Part shown: positions 25,571 to 37,716 of the stretch, one piece after another | Layout: each line of letters opens with the position of its first letter | Position numbering within the stretch: position 1 is the stretch's first letter | Assembly (NCBI GenBank): GCA_019843655.1 | Contig: JACDQD010000006.1 | Span: forward strand, 24,384,246 to 24,448,245 | From: Lethocerus indicus | Taxonomy: Eukaryota; Arthropoda; Insecta; Hemiptera; Belostomatidae | DNA: 64,000 bases | Direction of reading: 5' to 3' | Made by a program: the position numbers and the translations under genes | The notes under the pieces: model-generated | The model's database searches: none | What the model was told of the DNA's origin: nothing | What the model saw: the letters and a program-made list of their open reading frames with translations, nothing else

Positions 25571-27640
25571 TTTATTTCACAAGGAGGTATCCAACGACGC
25601 CCAGACATTTATTTTACAACAAAATGTTACCTATTACCGGAAAGTGTTGGCCTTCGCCACCATTTCTTTTCTGGCTTCAAAGAAGTAAGCCACAATTATT
25701 TTTGGGTTACATAATGTTGTTCGTTAATCGCGCGTAATTTAGAGCTTCGTAAGTAACTCCATTAATCAATTTTAGGCAACTCTACGCAATCAATTCTATC
25801 TCCCATTTCTTAGATCAAATAAAGTCAAAATAAAAGATAAATACAACTCCAAGTCGAGGATGTTTTCTCCAACCTTAAACCGACAGGTGATAGGTATGGC
25901 AGCAGTTACACAAAGAGATAAATCAATGGTTACTAGGTCGAGATTGGGTTTAATTGATAGCAATTTGAGCTCCCATCGCGTTTCTTTATTTAATTCAATT
26001 TATTTTTTTAAACGACATTTGTTTTCCAATCCCAATTTATTTTTTAGGAAAAAACTGAAACGGTTCCTACTTCAATTGGTCTTCCTGCGTTCCTGTCCCA
26101 AAAAATAATAGAGATGTATGACGACGCTCACTCACACACAAGCACACATTTATATACTCAGCTTCAAATTTATGCGGCTGTTTTCTCGGAGCTCTCCTGA
26201 GATAATTATACGTTACGTTTCGAAGGCAATTTTATTATGGTCAATAAATAGCGGACCGTGAGGGAGTTCATTTTTTGTCTCTGAGAGGACATACGAGTGT
26301 ACACATTTGGGCGCCACCCAATTCTCCACGCAGAAGGAGGTGAACATTTATTATGGTTAACCTGTCAGTATTATTACAACAGACTTCTTTATTCTTGAGA
26401 GATAAAGTAGATTTCCATTTTACAAGGACATATCCTGACGCAACCTCAACAAAAGAATTGTGAAAATTTGTTTCGAAAATGAAACCAAGAGCGGTAGTTT
26501 CTACGGAATTTGCACTACTGTTTAATAAAAATTGCATACCCTCTATTTTTGCTGTTCCTTAAGCCAATTTATTTTTTTCGTCTACTAATCCAATTTTTAT
26601 ATTCAATAATATTTTAACTGCGATAATAATTCCTGACAGAGCGTATTTTCGACTATTTCTTAAATTGCTAACTCAAACTGACTCTTAGGGACGAGCGCGA
26701 TGTTTCGAGTTGGACATACATCAACTCCATTAAAGGTAATGATATCGTTAAAAAACAAACCTTCGGGCGCTATACGGGAAGGGGGGGGACAGTCAACAGC
26801 AATTTCTTTTTTTTTTTAGTTCGCTCGTCCGCGTTATTTTTCAGTTTATTTTTCAATAGCGGGAAGGCTTTCAAAAAATAATAAAGCGTCATCCTCCATC
26901 AGGGGAGCCGTTTATTTGCATCGATAGCGCGACTAATGAGTCTGTTGAGGTCGGGCTCAAAAAGGGGAGGCGTCCGACCGAGGCGCTAGTCCACTGCACT
27001 CCCAAAAGACAAACCAACTGCTCCGGCACCACCCACTCCAATACCAACCAATACAAGCAACTTTCCAACAATTCGAAATTTTCCTTGAGCAAAATTAAAT
27101 TTTACTCATTTCATTTTTTTTAACAGAGCTCGGTTTATTGTCAGCCAGTATCAGATCGCGTTGTTACTACAGTTTCATGTTTTCAGAAAGTATTTCAAAT
27201 TCTTTCGCTGGTTTATACCCAGTTAGTACAGACACCGCTTATCAATATGTGTACCTATTACTATACCATCGGATTATATTATTTCTAAATAACAAGATTT
27301 TGTCTAACCTGCCTAGCAAAATCGATATGCCTCACTAATTTAAGACCAATTCAGCGGTAAGATATAAAAATCATGAACATGATAATAATGATATAAATTT
27401 GTTGAGTCCTTTGTCGTAAGTAATGCTTTAAACACGCGGTATTTCACATACTTGGTGATTATTATTTAAGGATACGTGCTGGCTACATTAGAGCCAGTAT
27501 TATCTATTATTGTTCTGGAAGTTTTCATTATTGCTTGTACAAGTGTGGCCAATCATTTTTTTGGAATTTCCGTAATGAGTAACGCTCATTGAAATTTTGT
27601 TATTCGAACCTTCTCCGAAGTCAAATCCAATACATAATCG
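25571..27640. other. Intergenic sequence, no gene recognised
   Basis: AT-rich sequence with poly-T/poly-A runs and an eight-G run at 26781-26788. Short frames (67-89 codons) occur without recognisable motifs. Confidence 0.6.
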
Positions 27641-28035
27641 AATCGCGACTACATTTAATTCCCCCACCGTCGGCGAGAGGAGCGGGATCGTAAAACGAAT
27701 TTTTATCGGGCCATCGATTATAACTGGGGAGAGCGAGGGGCGTCCAAAAATTATGAATACAGAACAAAAAAAACCGAATAAAAATAAGACTGTTTCCCTT
27801 CCCGGTCGAGAGGAAGTGGACGAGGCCCCCGCGCATAATGGGGGTGTTGCGGGACGAGTCTGGGACTTTATTGGAATAAGGGGGGGAATCAATAAGGCGG
27901 TCTCACCTGGGCTTTACGTCCGCCGGGACCCATGTCTACATCCGCAACGAATTATGCGCACTTCCCTGAACCTGTCCCTGTTCACGTCTCTGTCCCGGAG
28001 CCCCCTTTCGTTCCTTTCGTGGAACGTGTAATTTC
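27641..28035 (-). promoter_or_regulatory. CpG-rich island with a possible minus-strand start exon
   Basis: CpG-rich sequence with frames open on both strands (144 codons plus, 130 and 71 minus). On the minus strand an ATG at 27933 with a purine at -3 opens MGPGGRKAQ. It is followed at 27906 by GTGAGA after CAG, a good donor in phase 0. This is the layout of a first coding exon, but I recognise no protein, and no downstream exon was found between here and groucho. It may equally be an unspliced regulatory island. Confidence 0.25.
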
Positions 28036-31000
28036 TCACGAAATTTAGGGATTGACTAATTTAGATGTTTCAAACGGCAACGGTTGCCCCTTAATTGATG
28101 GGAACAGAAAACTGTACAGCAGTGATGAACGGATTTAATTTCAAGTACGTACGTCGTATATATGTGTAGGGCAACTAAGCAGAATATTTCAGATTCTAAA
28201 GCAAATCGAAACGGATAAAAGTGCATTAAAGAATATGTAATGGACATCTCTAAACAATTCCGACTCTAAAAGAATAATTCAGAATTTAAGAGTGGATATT
28301 CTGATAATTGTGAACTCTAAAACACAGGGCACACGTACGAATGCCGGCAAAACAATAAACAATATAAAATAAATCATGAAGATAACGGCGGTAAAATCTA
28401 GCAATTCAAGGCGAAATTCCGAGAGGGTTAGTTGGCGACGGGAAGGAATTTTTTCCTCTTTCGACTGCATATTGCACATTGTGCTCACCCCTAATGACTC
28501 CTACTGTAAAGGTATATTATTTAAGAAGAGTAACTTTCTACGTGTCCACTTATCCGAGTGTAGTAAACCTTGCAGAGGGATTTGTTACTAGTAATACCCT
28601 AGGTCTTCTAGTTAAAAACTTTACATTCTAAGTTGCTAACCTTATAGCTGAATTTAGTTACGCTACCTTTATTTTAAACCCTCATTTCTTTATAAAAATG
28701 CGTACGAATTTATGTTCGAAATATAAATAATAATAAATGATAAATATTTTTCATCATAGGTTGAAAAATGAATCAAGAAATTAATAATTCAATGTACATT
28801 TTCTATAATAGATAAATATTCTTTTCTTTTATGCAATAAATAGTTCATAGGCTATGTTTTAGTTTAATTTCTTCACGTTTTCCAACACGAAATAATGAAT
28901 ATAATAGTGAGTTCAACAAAAATGTCGAAATCGAACAAGGTGAGACGTGCGTGGTCGATGACCCACCTTCGCAATTTGTTCTGAGTAGCATTAAAAAAAT
29001 GGTTTCTAAAATTCGCAGAGGATTCTTAAAACTTGCATAGTCACGAAAAAACAACTGTCCAAATAATATTTATTCGTTTTCTGAAAGTTACTGAATATTA
29101 AAATAATTTTCCTGTCATGGTTAACATTTTATTTTTACTTTGAAAGAGGAATTTAATTATCTGAAAAATTACTTGTTTTGAAGCATATGTCTGCAGGATG
29201 CGTTCTGATTGCTACCCAGGAAACCCGCATTCGAAAACCCGCTAACAATAAAGAGATAAAAACCTAAAATAACGCATATAGTCCAGGAATCTGTTTTATA
29301 TGTATAAATACCACCCTGAAAATTGTTCTTAATTGAAAATTAAATTCAATAATTGGAGTTTCCCCTATCTATCAAAATAAATAGCTATCTAACAAGTTTT
29401 TTAATCATGACGCATTATATTTACGGCATAAAAGTCATAAGTAAATATTCGAAACTAAGACTACACCAATGAGATAAAAACGTGAAAAGACTGGTATAAG
29501 CCAGGAACAAAGAGTAATAGCGCTTTGTAATTGTATGTAAAGCGGAAACTGGTAAGTATTAAACAAGAAAACCACGCTAATATTCCTTAGTATTTACTAA
29601 TTGATACCAATAATTTACCTCTATTTTCAGCTGAAGGTTGGAAATGAATGATAATAAAACTGTAAAAGTTTCTTAATTTGGTCGGTTCTTGTATCCTCAA
29701 CACAGTTCCATAGACAGATTAATTTATTTCAGGCTTGAAAGCCCAAATTAATTAATTAATCATTTCCGTTTCCTCCTGCCGGCTATCAAGGGGCCGCCAT
29801 GTTAAAAGACGACGGAGGATATAACAAGGGGACCTTTCAATTACGCTAATGCCCTATCGGGGAACGCCAAAACTGGACGACGGTTGTACAGACGGTCCGG
29901 ACGGGTTAAGTAAAAATTTGGTTTTACGATGGCCGCGGGCCGAGGTCCACCAATATACATAACGGAGCGACAGAACAATGGCACCGGGAAGCCTCGTTAG
30001 GGAGACTCATTAACCGGAGTGCTAAGCGCTCAGACCTCTAATCTTAATATGTAGGCCTCCCTAACATCAGCAATGGAGTGCCAGCAGAAAAATAAATGAT
30101 CCGCAATTATTCTTGTACATTTTCCGTTTCTGGGGGGTACCCTACGTCAGGAACTTGAAAAGGCTAAAAAAAACTGCAAGTTGAAAATTGCAGACTGCAT
30201 ATTGTCTTCTTTCGTTGATTTCGGTACGAGCAGAAACGTGTTAATTGGTTTAAAAGATTTTTGACGAATAACCGTTTCGTTCCAGACTGCACCCATTCGT
30301 GTCATGCGAATATCGCTTTTTATGCCGGTGGAATGCTCGGATTTTTCTTTTACCAGTCGCGCTCTTTCCCACTGGAAAGTATCGATGTTCAATTCTAAAG
30401 CGTCCACTGCAATTTTTTTTTTACCTGTAATTGAAGGAAAATTCGGTCCCGGTTTTCCTCAAGTGGGTTCGTTCGAAATACAGATAATTGAACCGGCTTC
30501 TGAATCAATTTAGTTACTGCCCGTATTCCTCATAATGGTGCCTACACCTAAACTGAAAAGGATACCTTCGCATAGCGTTCCTCTTTATTGCGATTCAATC
30601 GCTCGCCCGACGGGAATTCTCCTCCACATTCGAGAGCACTCGACCTAAATAATAAAACTCGACGGACTCATATCCAGTTCATATTAGGTAATATCGAAAT
30701 TTTTCTTTAACAACTCTTAATTTTGAGCACATCTATCCGACGGTTTATGGCACTCTAGTCTTATTGCTAACTCTTATTTTCGGCCCATCGATAAAAATCG
30801 AATGTCTAATCCCGACCGCCCGAAACCCCCTGGCGTGCATAACGCCCGAATTAATAAGGCATCGAGAGTCACGTATATAACGTTTATTAAAATAAATTCT
30901 CGTGAGGCGGGGGCGGCGCCCGGGGGCGGTTGATTACCGACCGAGCGTAGGAGTTTCACTAATGACATTTGAACTCGTTAACCTCCCGAGCTCGTCGGGC

Positions 31001-33420
31001 CGCTCGGTTCTATGATGATCCCCGGGGCACAACTGATGTTTAAGTTACGCGCATTTTTTTACCGTTATAAATTAAAATTTGGGCCAGTGTTACAAAATCT
31101 TTCCCCAATAATTGAGAAGAGGCCACGTAAACTATTCCCCACTCAAATTATGTATTAACGCCTACATTATTATATTAAAGCCTTAAAACACGGGTAGAAC
31201 TGACTGCAGAAGTAAAGTTCTCAAAGGTTAAATGATATTTAAGGATTTGATTTTATTTTTTAATTATTAATGTAATATTCCTCCCTGTATTGTCTAGTTT
31301 GAATAAATAAATGCTTTCGGGGCACAAATCATCGTTCCTCTTCTAACGATTTATGTACAAAATTTCCTTCGGTTTATTATTTATGACCACTAAAGTTTCA
31401 AAGTTTCAACACAACTAAATGAATCCAGTGTGTAGAAGGTTTCGGCGGCCCCAACAGTGGTTCCCGCCCGTCAACTATAAGCACTATTAACCGGGTTCAT
31501 TCCTCCTGGCGCTCTGATTGCGGACTATATCTGGTGCGCTGTACGGGAACAATTCGATGTTTAATTCCGGGCCGGTTTAAATGAAGCCAATGAAGGGTCG
31601 GATATTGGGGCAATAGGCGGGCTTTGGGGCGGTGGGGGGGGGGCAGCCGTCCTACTGGCGGCCGGCTCTCTGTCCCGTCAGAGCTGCGGTTTGGACCCCC
31701 GACCGACCATCCGGCCTTAATGAATACTGGGCCAAACCCGAAATCCGAAAACACTATTCCACATGCCCCAATATCAAATAGCCCCGATTCACGGCCCAGT
31801 CTCCGTTCCCGCAACTATTTAATAAACACACTCGACAAACACCGGCCGCATCGGAACGACGCCAGTGAACTGACAACGCCCAGTCACGAGGCAATAGGCA
31901 TGAAATTAACACACTATTTAAGTTCATTATATTCAATTTATCCGCTTTATGTAATCTTTTTTCCAAGGGTTTTACGAGCTAAGACAGAGTACTTGCATTT
32001 AGCTGAATTAAGGACCCATCATGGATGTAGCTATCGCAGATATGCATTGTGTTGCAGGTTGATAATAAAGCATTATTTCATAGCATATTTGGAAATCAAT
32101 ATTAGCTGTTTCTAAAAATATGTTCTGCCTTATATCATCGGTACGTTAGATTATTTAAACGGGTTTTTCGATTTAAATATGTTGAATCATCTTAATAGGT
32201 TTGATCACGAAAAGGAATAGGAGCATCAATTTTCTCGTTTTTCGATCAGTGAAAAATTCTTCCAACCCATTATAAGTATCGAGAAATGAGAATATGACAC
32301 AATTTAAAACAAAATTCAGAAAAAAAACACTTACCGTTTCTGGTTTCGCTCAGGAATAGCCGTTGGAGGATATTTCTTCTCGTTCTGCAACAATATACAG
32401 ATTACTTTAGGTAGGGCCAATTATGAAGTTGTCTCTTTGTTTCTCTTATATTATCTTATCAATATAAATTAGATGAGGAGATGAAAAATAAAAACATTGT
32501 CACTCAAAAAAAAAATGGACAATATCCATTTGAACTTAATGTTTTTTTGCCATATACTATGCCCATCAACAATTTATTTAGGACCAGTAGGGCGCCAACA
32601 TTCTTTCTGCCTATAAACCCGATTTCCCGGATATGCCTCAAGCAAAATTAACTCAACAGGTGTTATATAAATGCGTCTTGGACTCCAGAATTAAATCGCA
32701 TAACAAATAACGAAATACGTATCCGTTAATTCATTGTGAAAAAATAAATTCAAGCCATGAGATAATCGCAATTGTTAGTTCTGTCTTGTATTACTGATTT
32801 GATCAATTTTCTTTGAACATTTATTTCTCTACAGGTTTAAACGAGCTAAGCATACTCAGCGCATTAAGTTAGATCTAAACTACTTCCAAACTGTACTTGA
32901 CTTTAAATTATATTTCCATATAGTTAAACTTCTATTTATATTTATTTAATTCGAACAATTGAAATATTATTGCCAATTAAAGTAGTATTTTGATAACACG
33001 AGAAAAAAACGAAGCGAAATCACTATTGCGATTAATAATGACTTAATAGCAGTGACCAAAGCCGACTGAATATATTATATTTATATTGTGGCAAAATTCT
33101 TCACAGTAACAGTGCTGTGATAGTGCAGACAGGATTTTCCAACTTAATTTAGTGCACAGTATTTCTCTCGAACTTAGTATTAAAAATTTGAACTAATTTT
33201 CCAGTATTCTCCCGGGAACTTTTAAAATTTTCTTGAGTTAACAAAATGAAAACCCGAAGTAGTGTTTCGGAAATAAAAAAACCCCAGGTAACAAACCCTT
33301 TCTTTATTTTTTCAATTTTGTTTTTTTGGATACGTCTCCCTGAATCTGGCACTCGGCAATCAGATCCTTTCCGAAAGAACATCGCGCTATCTATAGGATT
33401 TGACTCAAACTACTCGAGAA
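28036..33420. other. Intergenic sequence with one GC-rich island and one exon-like site
   Basis: Mostly AT-rich with ordinary CpG density. A GC-rich island spans about 31440-31870, including G10 at 31634-31643; frames on both strands there (163 codons plus, 105 minus) are unrecognised. A donor (CTG/GTAAGTATT at 29552) and an acceptor (TATTTTCAG at about 29631) on the plus strand could bound an intron of about 80 bases, but the flanks do not look coding. The exon-like site at 32335-32384 is listed separately. Confidence 0.55.
32335..32384 (-). other. Exon-like 50-bp segment bounded by splice consensus
   Basis: Read on the minus strand, TGTATATTGTTGCAG precedes this segment and GTAAGTG follows it. 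These are an acceptor and a strong donor. One frame is open across it and reads NEKKYPPTAIPERNQK plus two bases; a second frame is also open and the third has a stop. It is CpG-bearing, unlike the CpG-poor block that starts 1 kb to the right. I do not recognise the peptide. It could be an internal exon of an unseen minus-strand transcript, a noncoding exon or chance. Confidence 0.25.
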
Positions 33421-35670
33421 CTACAAATACACCACCAAATAGTTCCACTTTTTCCAGTTAATAAATCAATTTGTGGTCATTTGTATTAAGAATAAAAAAC
33501 AGAGGCCCACTAAATGAACTATACCAGCATTTGCTCTAGAGTAGATTAACTTATAGATAACGAAGACTGGTTCCCACACACAACAAGCAAAATACAAAAA
33601 AAACTAAATATCATTGTTTCACATTGTGTTTGCATTAACACCTTATTTTGAAAAAAGAAGGAATTAAAAAAGAGGCCAAAAACTTAAAACCTTAAAATTA
33701 GAATTTAAAATTTTAAAGAACTAAAACTGAAGGCACAGGAATTACAATGGAAAGTAGCCAGTATTAAGTGACAGCTTTATAAAGTATAAAATACATTTAA
33801 AAATATATGTATTAAATGTATATGTATAAAATGTGAATTAAAGAACAACAGAACAGTACTAGGGAAGTGACTATTGCCTCAGTAGAGATTGACTGGGTTG
33901 GCAGCCAATATGCCAAACTTATTACAAAATTAATGGAAGCACCTGGTGATGGCATAAAGGAAAAATGAGTTTTTCTTAGTAGCAAAGAGGAAAGAGTTGA
34001 GAGAAAATCCCATAAATGATTGTACCACAAACTTTCAATGATTCCTCCTTTAAAGTAAATATTCTATTGGGAAATATCTAACAGACCCCCTTTGAAGTTC
34101 ATTTCATTTCCACACTCTAAGTTTAGATCCAACTCAATACATTAAAATTACAGTAGCTTCTTAAACCCTATAAGGTAGAAAATAATATTGCTATATGTGT
34201 CATCTTTCACATTAACTATTACACTAGACTCATAATCAATATCAATATACTAAATCTGATTTGAAATAGTTGCTTATCATAGTTATCTTCTATTCTACAA
34301 CATTTATATTAATATACCTTATATGCAAATTTAAAAAATGCATGTTAAAAACAAATGGACACAATGGTTTTAATATTTTGGTTGGGTTAAGATATCTATT
34401 TTCTGTTTTATTTCTAAATGTGTAAAATCATTGTATATTCTTTAATTAACAGTATTAGTAATAAATAAATTAACTTATTTTATTTTATAATATAATTAGA
34501 GCGGTTGGATAGCCACAATTGTCTATCAATATATCTAAGATTGCTTCAGATAATTTCAACAATCTGTGTGTGAGGGTACCTACTTAATTAATGTACTAAA
34601 TGAAATGGCAACTACAGTCATAGAAGTGTTAATATTGGATTGACAGTTCAAGTATCATAATGGGCAAAATATCACCCATTATATAAAAAATTAAGTATAT
34701 TTTAATAGTAAGTTGTCAGTCTGATATCTATTTGATCAGTTATAAGTTGATTAAACATCTAATTTATCTTCTAATATATTCTGTAAGCATATTCCTAAGG
34801 TATAATGTGAAAACAGTAAATGGCTGATCAAATGAACCTGGCCTTCATATTTAATAGGTGCATTACATAAAACCATGTATTTTATACATACATTACACTT
34901 TTCATGTATTAAACTCATGGTTTTATTAAAAAAAATGCATTTTGAAAGAATTTTTAAAAGTATTACATTTCTGAAATTTTTTTTATACCAAATTCATTTT
35001 GAATGATCCTCAAGGACTACATTGATTTTTGAATATTAAGACCCAAATTCTGGTCAATGATATATTGAAATTGAAAATCTCAGAAATACAATGCTATAAA
35101 TCTATTTGATTTTAGAAGAATAACAATATACTTCATTTTAGCTTAATATAGGTCATTTTAGCTAAGACATATCTAATTTGGTAATGAAACATTATTCATG
35201 TAAGACTTGGAATAACATAATGTGTAATTTATCATAAAACAACTTGAAAATTTGTTTGCTGGGAGAATTCTATATAATGTTGGACATTTTTACTTGAAAT
35301 GAATTGTTCTTACAGAAATGATAGGTAGAAAAAATGATTCAAGTATTTCCTTATCAATGAAACCATGTTGATTAAGACCTTAAATATTTATGATACAGCT
35401 ACCAAAATAAAACTGACTGAATAATTTAATTTTAGAAAAATTCTTTTTATAAGCAGTATTTCTTTTTCTCTCATTTGTGCTCTTGCTTCAGAGCTGTGCA
35501 CTTTAGAAAAATTCTGTTTTTAATAATTATATGTATTGTAAAATAAATTGCAGCAGAAGAAAATGAATTTTTTCCATATAAAACTATTAAGAATAAAAAT
35601 GTTAATACATTCAACAAGTAATGTATTATGCAGTAAATATGTAAAAACAATGATGAAGTAACAACCATTG

Positions 35671-35683
35671 AAAATATTTCATA

Positions 35684-35770
<87 letters not shown>

Positions 35771-35821
35771 GTATGAATATATGGAAATGAAATATACACA
35801 CTTCCATATATGAAATATTTT
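35671..35821. other. Large AT palindrome around a (TA)n tract
   Basis: A 14-bp perfect inverted repeat, AAAATATTTCATAT at 35671-35684 and its complement at 35808-35821, encloses a (TA)n tract and a nested 10-bp hairpin (ATATATGGAA with TTCCATATAT, ending about 35811). A smaller 10-bp stem lies at 35961-35970 and 35980-35989. Such sequence can extrude cruciforms and is often unstable. Confidence 0.75.
35689..35765. repeat. (AT)n microsatellite, 77 bp
   Basis: The longest simple repeat in the window, in the centre of the palindrome at 35671-35821. The minus-strand frame across it (35841-35626) is a repeat artefact. Confidence 0.98.
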
Positions 35822-37260
35822 AATGTTTCAATGTTTATCACTCCATCAATGTTTTAACATATTTAATACTTGTATTTAATACATTTCTTGTTGATAGTAT
35901 TAACATTTACTCTTAATTAAAGTCTAATTATTAGACTTTATTAGTTTTATTATAATTAAAAAAACATATATATATATTGTATATGTTTTATATAATACAT
36001 TGTCTTAAAATTAAAATTAAATGTTTGAATATATGCCCAACTAAAATTAAGCCACACAATAGTTCAGAAAATCTGAATATTCCAGTATGGTAAATATTTA
36101 TACTATAATAATATAATAATAATGTTTCAAATAAATTAAATGTAATAGAGAATAATAATAAATAAAAATAATCATTAAAAGCAAAAATTAGTATATCATT
36201 AAAAAGAAATTATTGAATGAGGATAAGGAATGCCGAGTAAATTTTCTAATAATATTGAAGTAATGCAAATACAAAATAACCTATATATAACATATATATT
36301 AATCTACATGTTTTATAAATAAAGAATATAATTATAAGGTTGATAATATGTTTTCAAATATATTTCACAAATGGATATATCCAATATTGAATATTGTATG
36401 TTTAAAAACCCCTTCTGATGAAATTTGAGCTTTAGTAAGCATTGTAACACTTCAGTTTTGAAGAATAAGATGTTTACTAGTTTTAGATAAGTGTTACATT
36501 ATGTTATTGTTATTTGAAACTTTGAATGGTTAATAAAAATAAAATCTTGGCTAATCTAAATAGAAATATATTAATGTTGTTATTTGGCCTGAAACCTAAA
36601 TGTTATATCTGATAAATTGGTGAATTTTACCTAAACTTATCAGGTAAAAAGTTAACCGATAATTAGATTTTAACCTTGCTTCTAATGCTACACTTACTTA
36701 TGTTTATGTGAAAGGGTGGAAGTACATTCTTTCAAAACAAAACTAAATATTTAATCATAAAGTAAAATAAAGCTCAATCATGTTTGTCAGAAGGTCTCAA
36801 TCGCTGTAGGTATATATTTGCTTTATATAAAAAGGCCTTCAGCTCAGATGTTAAAATGTTATGCATTTAATGATGAAGAAAATAACTGGACAATCTTGTA
36901 ACCTTGAATAAATAGTAATACTATCACACCTTAAAAATGTGCTCCTCTTATTGATATATGAAAAATAAACTAAATAAACGCCCATTGATTAAGTTGAGGG
37001 ATAAAAGTAAGGCGACTGGATAACATTAGTTGGATATTCAAACAATAAATTTTTTATCTTTTCAAAGTGAAGTGTTATCCAGGTTTCATTTGTGTTTCTG
37101 CTTAACATATTAAAGGGATGAGGTTATTATTCTGTAAGACAAAGTAACATTATATATAATTAAAAGTTGGATATTATGTAGCGTTTGTCATTTTGATAGG
37201 CATTAAATTGTGCAATTTGAGGCAATTAATACCTACCACTAGGAAGTAGACCGATGAATA

Positions 37261-37716
37261 GGGGGGCTGCAAAAAACCCTCGCTTCCGCAGGCGCTTCGT
37301 GGCTCTTCTATTTTTCAAAACGGGCAGGAAGAAACGGCGGAAAGGTCTCGCAAATTTATCTCCAAGTTCATACGATTTCATTGGTTTACTAATATGGAAT
37401 AACAACTTTCACACGAGGAAGTAAATAAACTTGAATTCAATCTGGATGCCAAGGACGGCCGACGCCGGTAGCGCTCCCTGCCGACCGAACCTTGAAGGAG
37501 CGCGACGCCATGCTGGATGTTTTGTTTTGCCAAACCGTTCAGTTGGTTAGTTGTTCCGCCACGGCGAACAGCTGTGGTATGGTAGGCTGCCAGTGGAGTT
37601 ATTTGTGAAATCGAATCGGGGTTTTTTTTTATTTTTAAAGAAAAGTACAGCGAGGAAAACCGGCCGACGAATCGCGCTGTTAACCACCTTGTTCTGTGTT
37701 AGCCTATAATGCCAAA
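37261..37716 (+). promoter_or_regulatory. FEM1 promoter and 5' leader (CpG-rich)
   Basis: CpG density jumps at about 37261 and stays high to the start codon. A TCAGTT at 37539-37544 matches the insect initiator consensus TCAKTY, with A at 37541, and would give a leader of about 176 bases. No TATA box is seen at the expected distance. A GCCAT core (Pho/YY1-like) is at 37507-37511 and a CAGCTG E-box at 37569-37574. The initiator assignment is a consensus match only; CAGE or 5' RACE would decide. Confidence 0.6.
37579..37608 (+). other. Upstream short frame in FEM1 leader (MVGCQWSYL)
   Basis: ATG at 37579 opens nine codons and stops with TGA at 37606-37608, 108 bases before the main start. A second upstream ATG at 37709 is out of frame, starts eight bases before the FEM1 ATG, overlaps it, and stays open to the exon end. 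It has a weaker context (ATAATGC) than the main start (AAAATGG). If the leader begins near 37541, both lie in the mRNA and could lower FEM1 translation. Confidence 0.45.

Larger units (their letters stand above)
33421..37200. other. CpG-depleted, AT-rich block with no coding content
   Basis: By eye the 3.5 kb from 33421 to 36950 has only about five CpG dinucleotides (near 33561, 34502, 36235, 36657, 36802), whereas flanking rows carry about one to four per 60 bases. CpG reappears gradually from 36979 and becomes dense at 37261. TG and CA remain common, as expected if methylated CpGs have deaminated. The block has no frame above 72 codons and no recognised motif. It holds a 77-bp (TA)n and nested palindromes. 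Possible readings are the methylated body or 3' UTR of a transcription unit with distant coding exons, a methylated transposon, or inserted foreign AT-rich DNA. No terminal repeats or target duplications were seen at the edges. Confidence 0.8.

Noticed and set aside
29552..29631. Possible 80-bp intron with GTAAGT donor and TTTTCAG acceptor
   Set aside because: Flanking sequence has no open, protein-like frame, and such pairs arise by chance.
35626..35841. Frame with repeated YI residues
   Set aside because: Translation of the 77-bp (AT)n microsatellite.
33421..37200. Nuclear copy of mitochondrial DNA as the source of the AT-rich block
   Set aside because: No mitochondrial-type long frames or recognisable rRNA/tRNA order were seen; CpG loss with retained TG/CA fits methylation better. 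Not excluded without a search.
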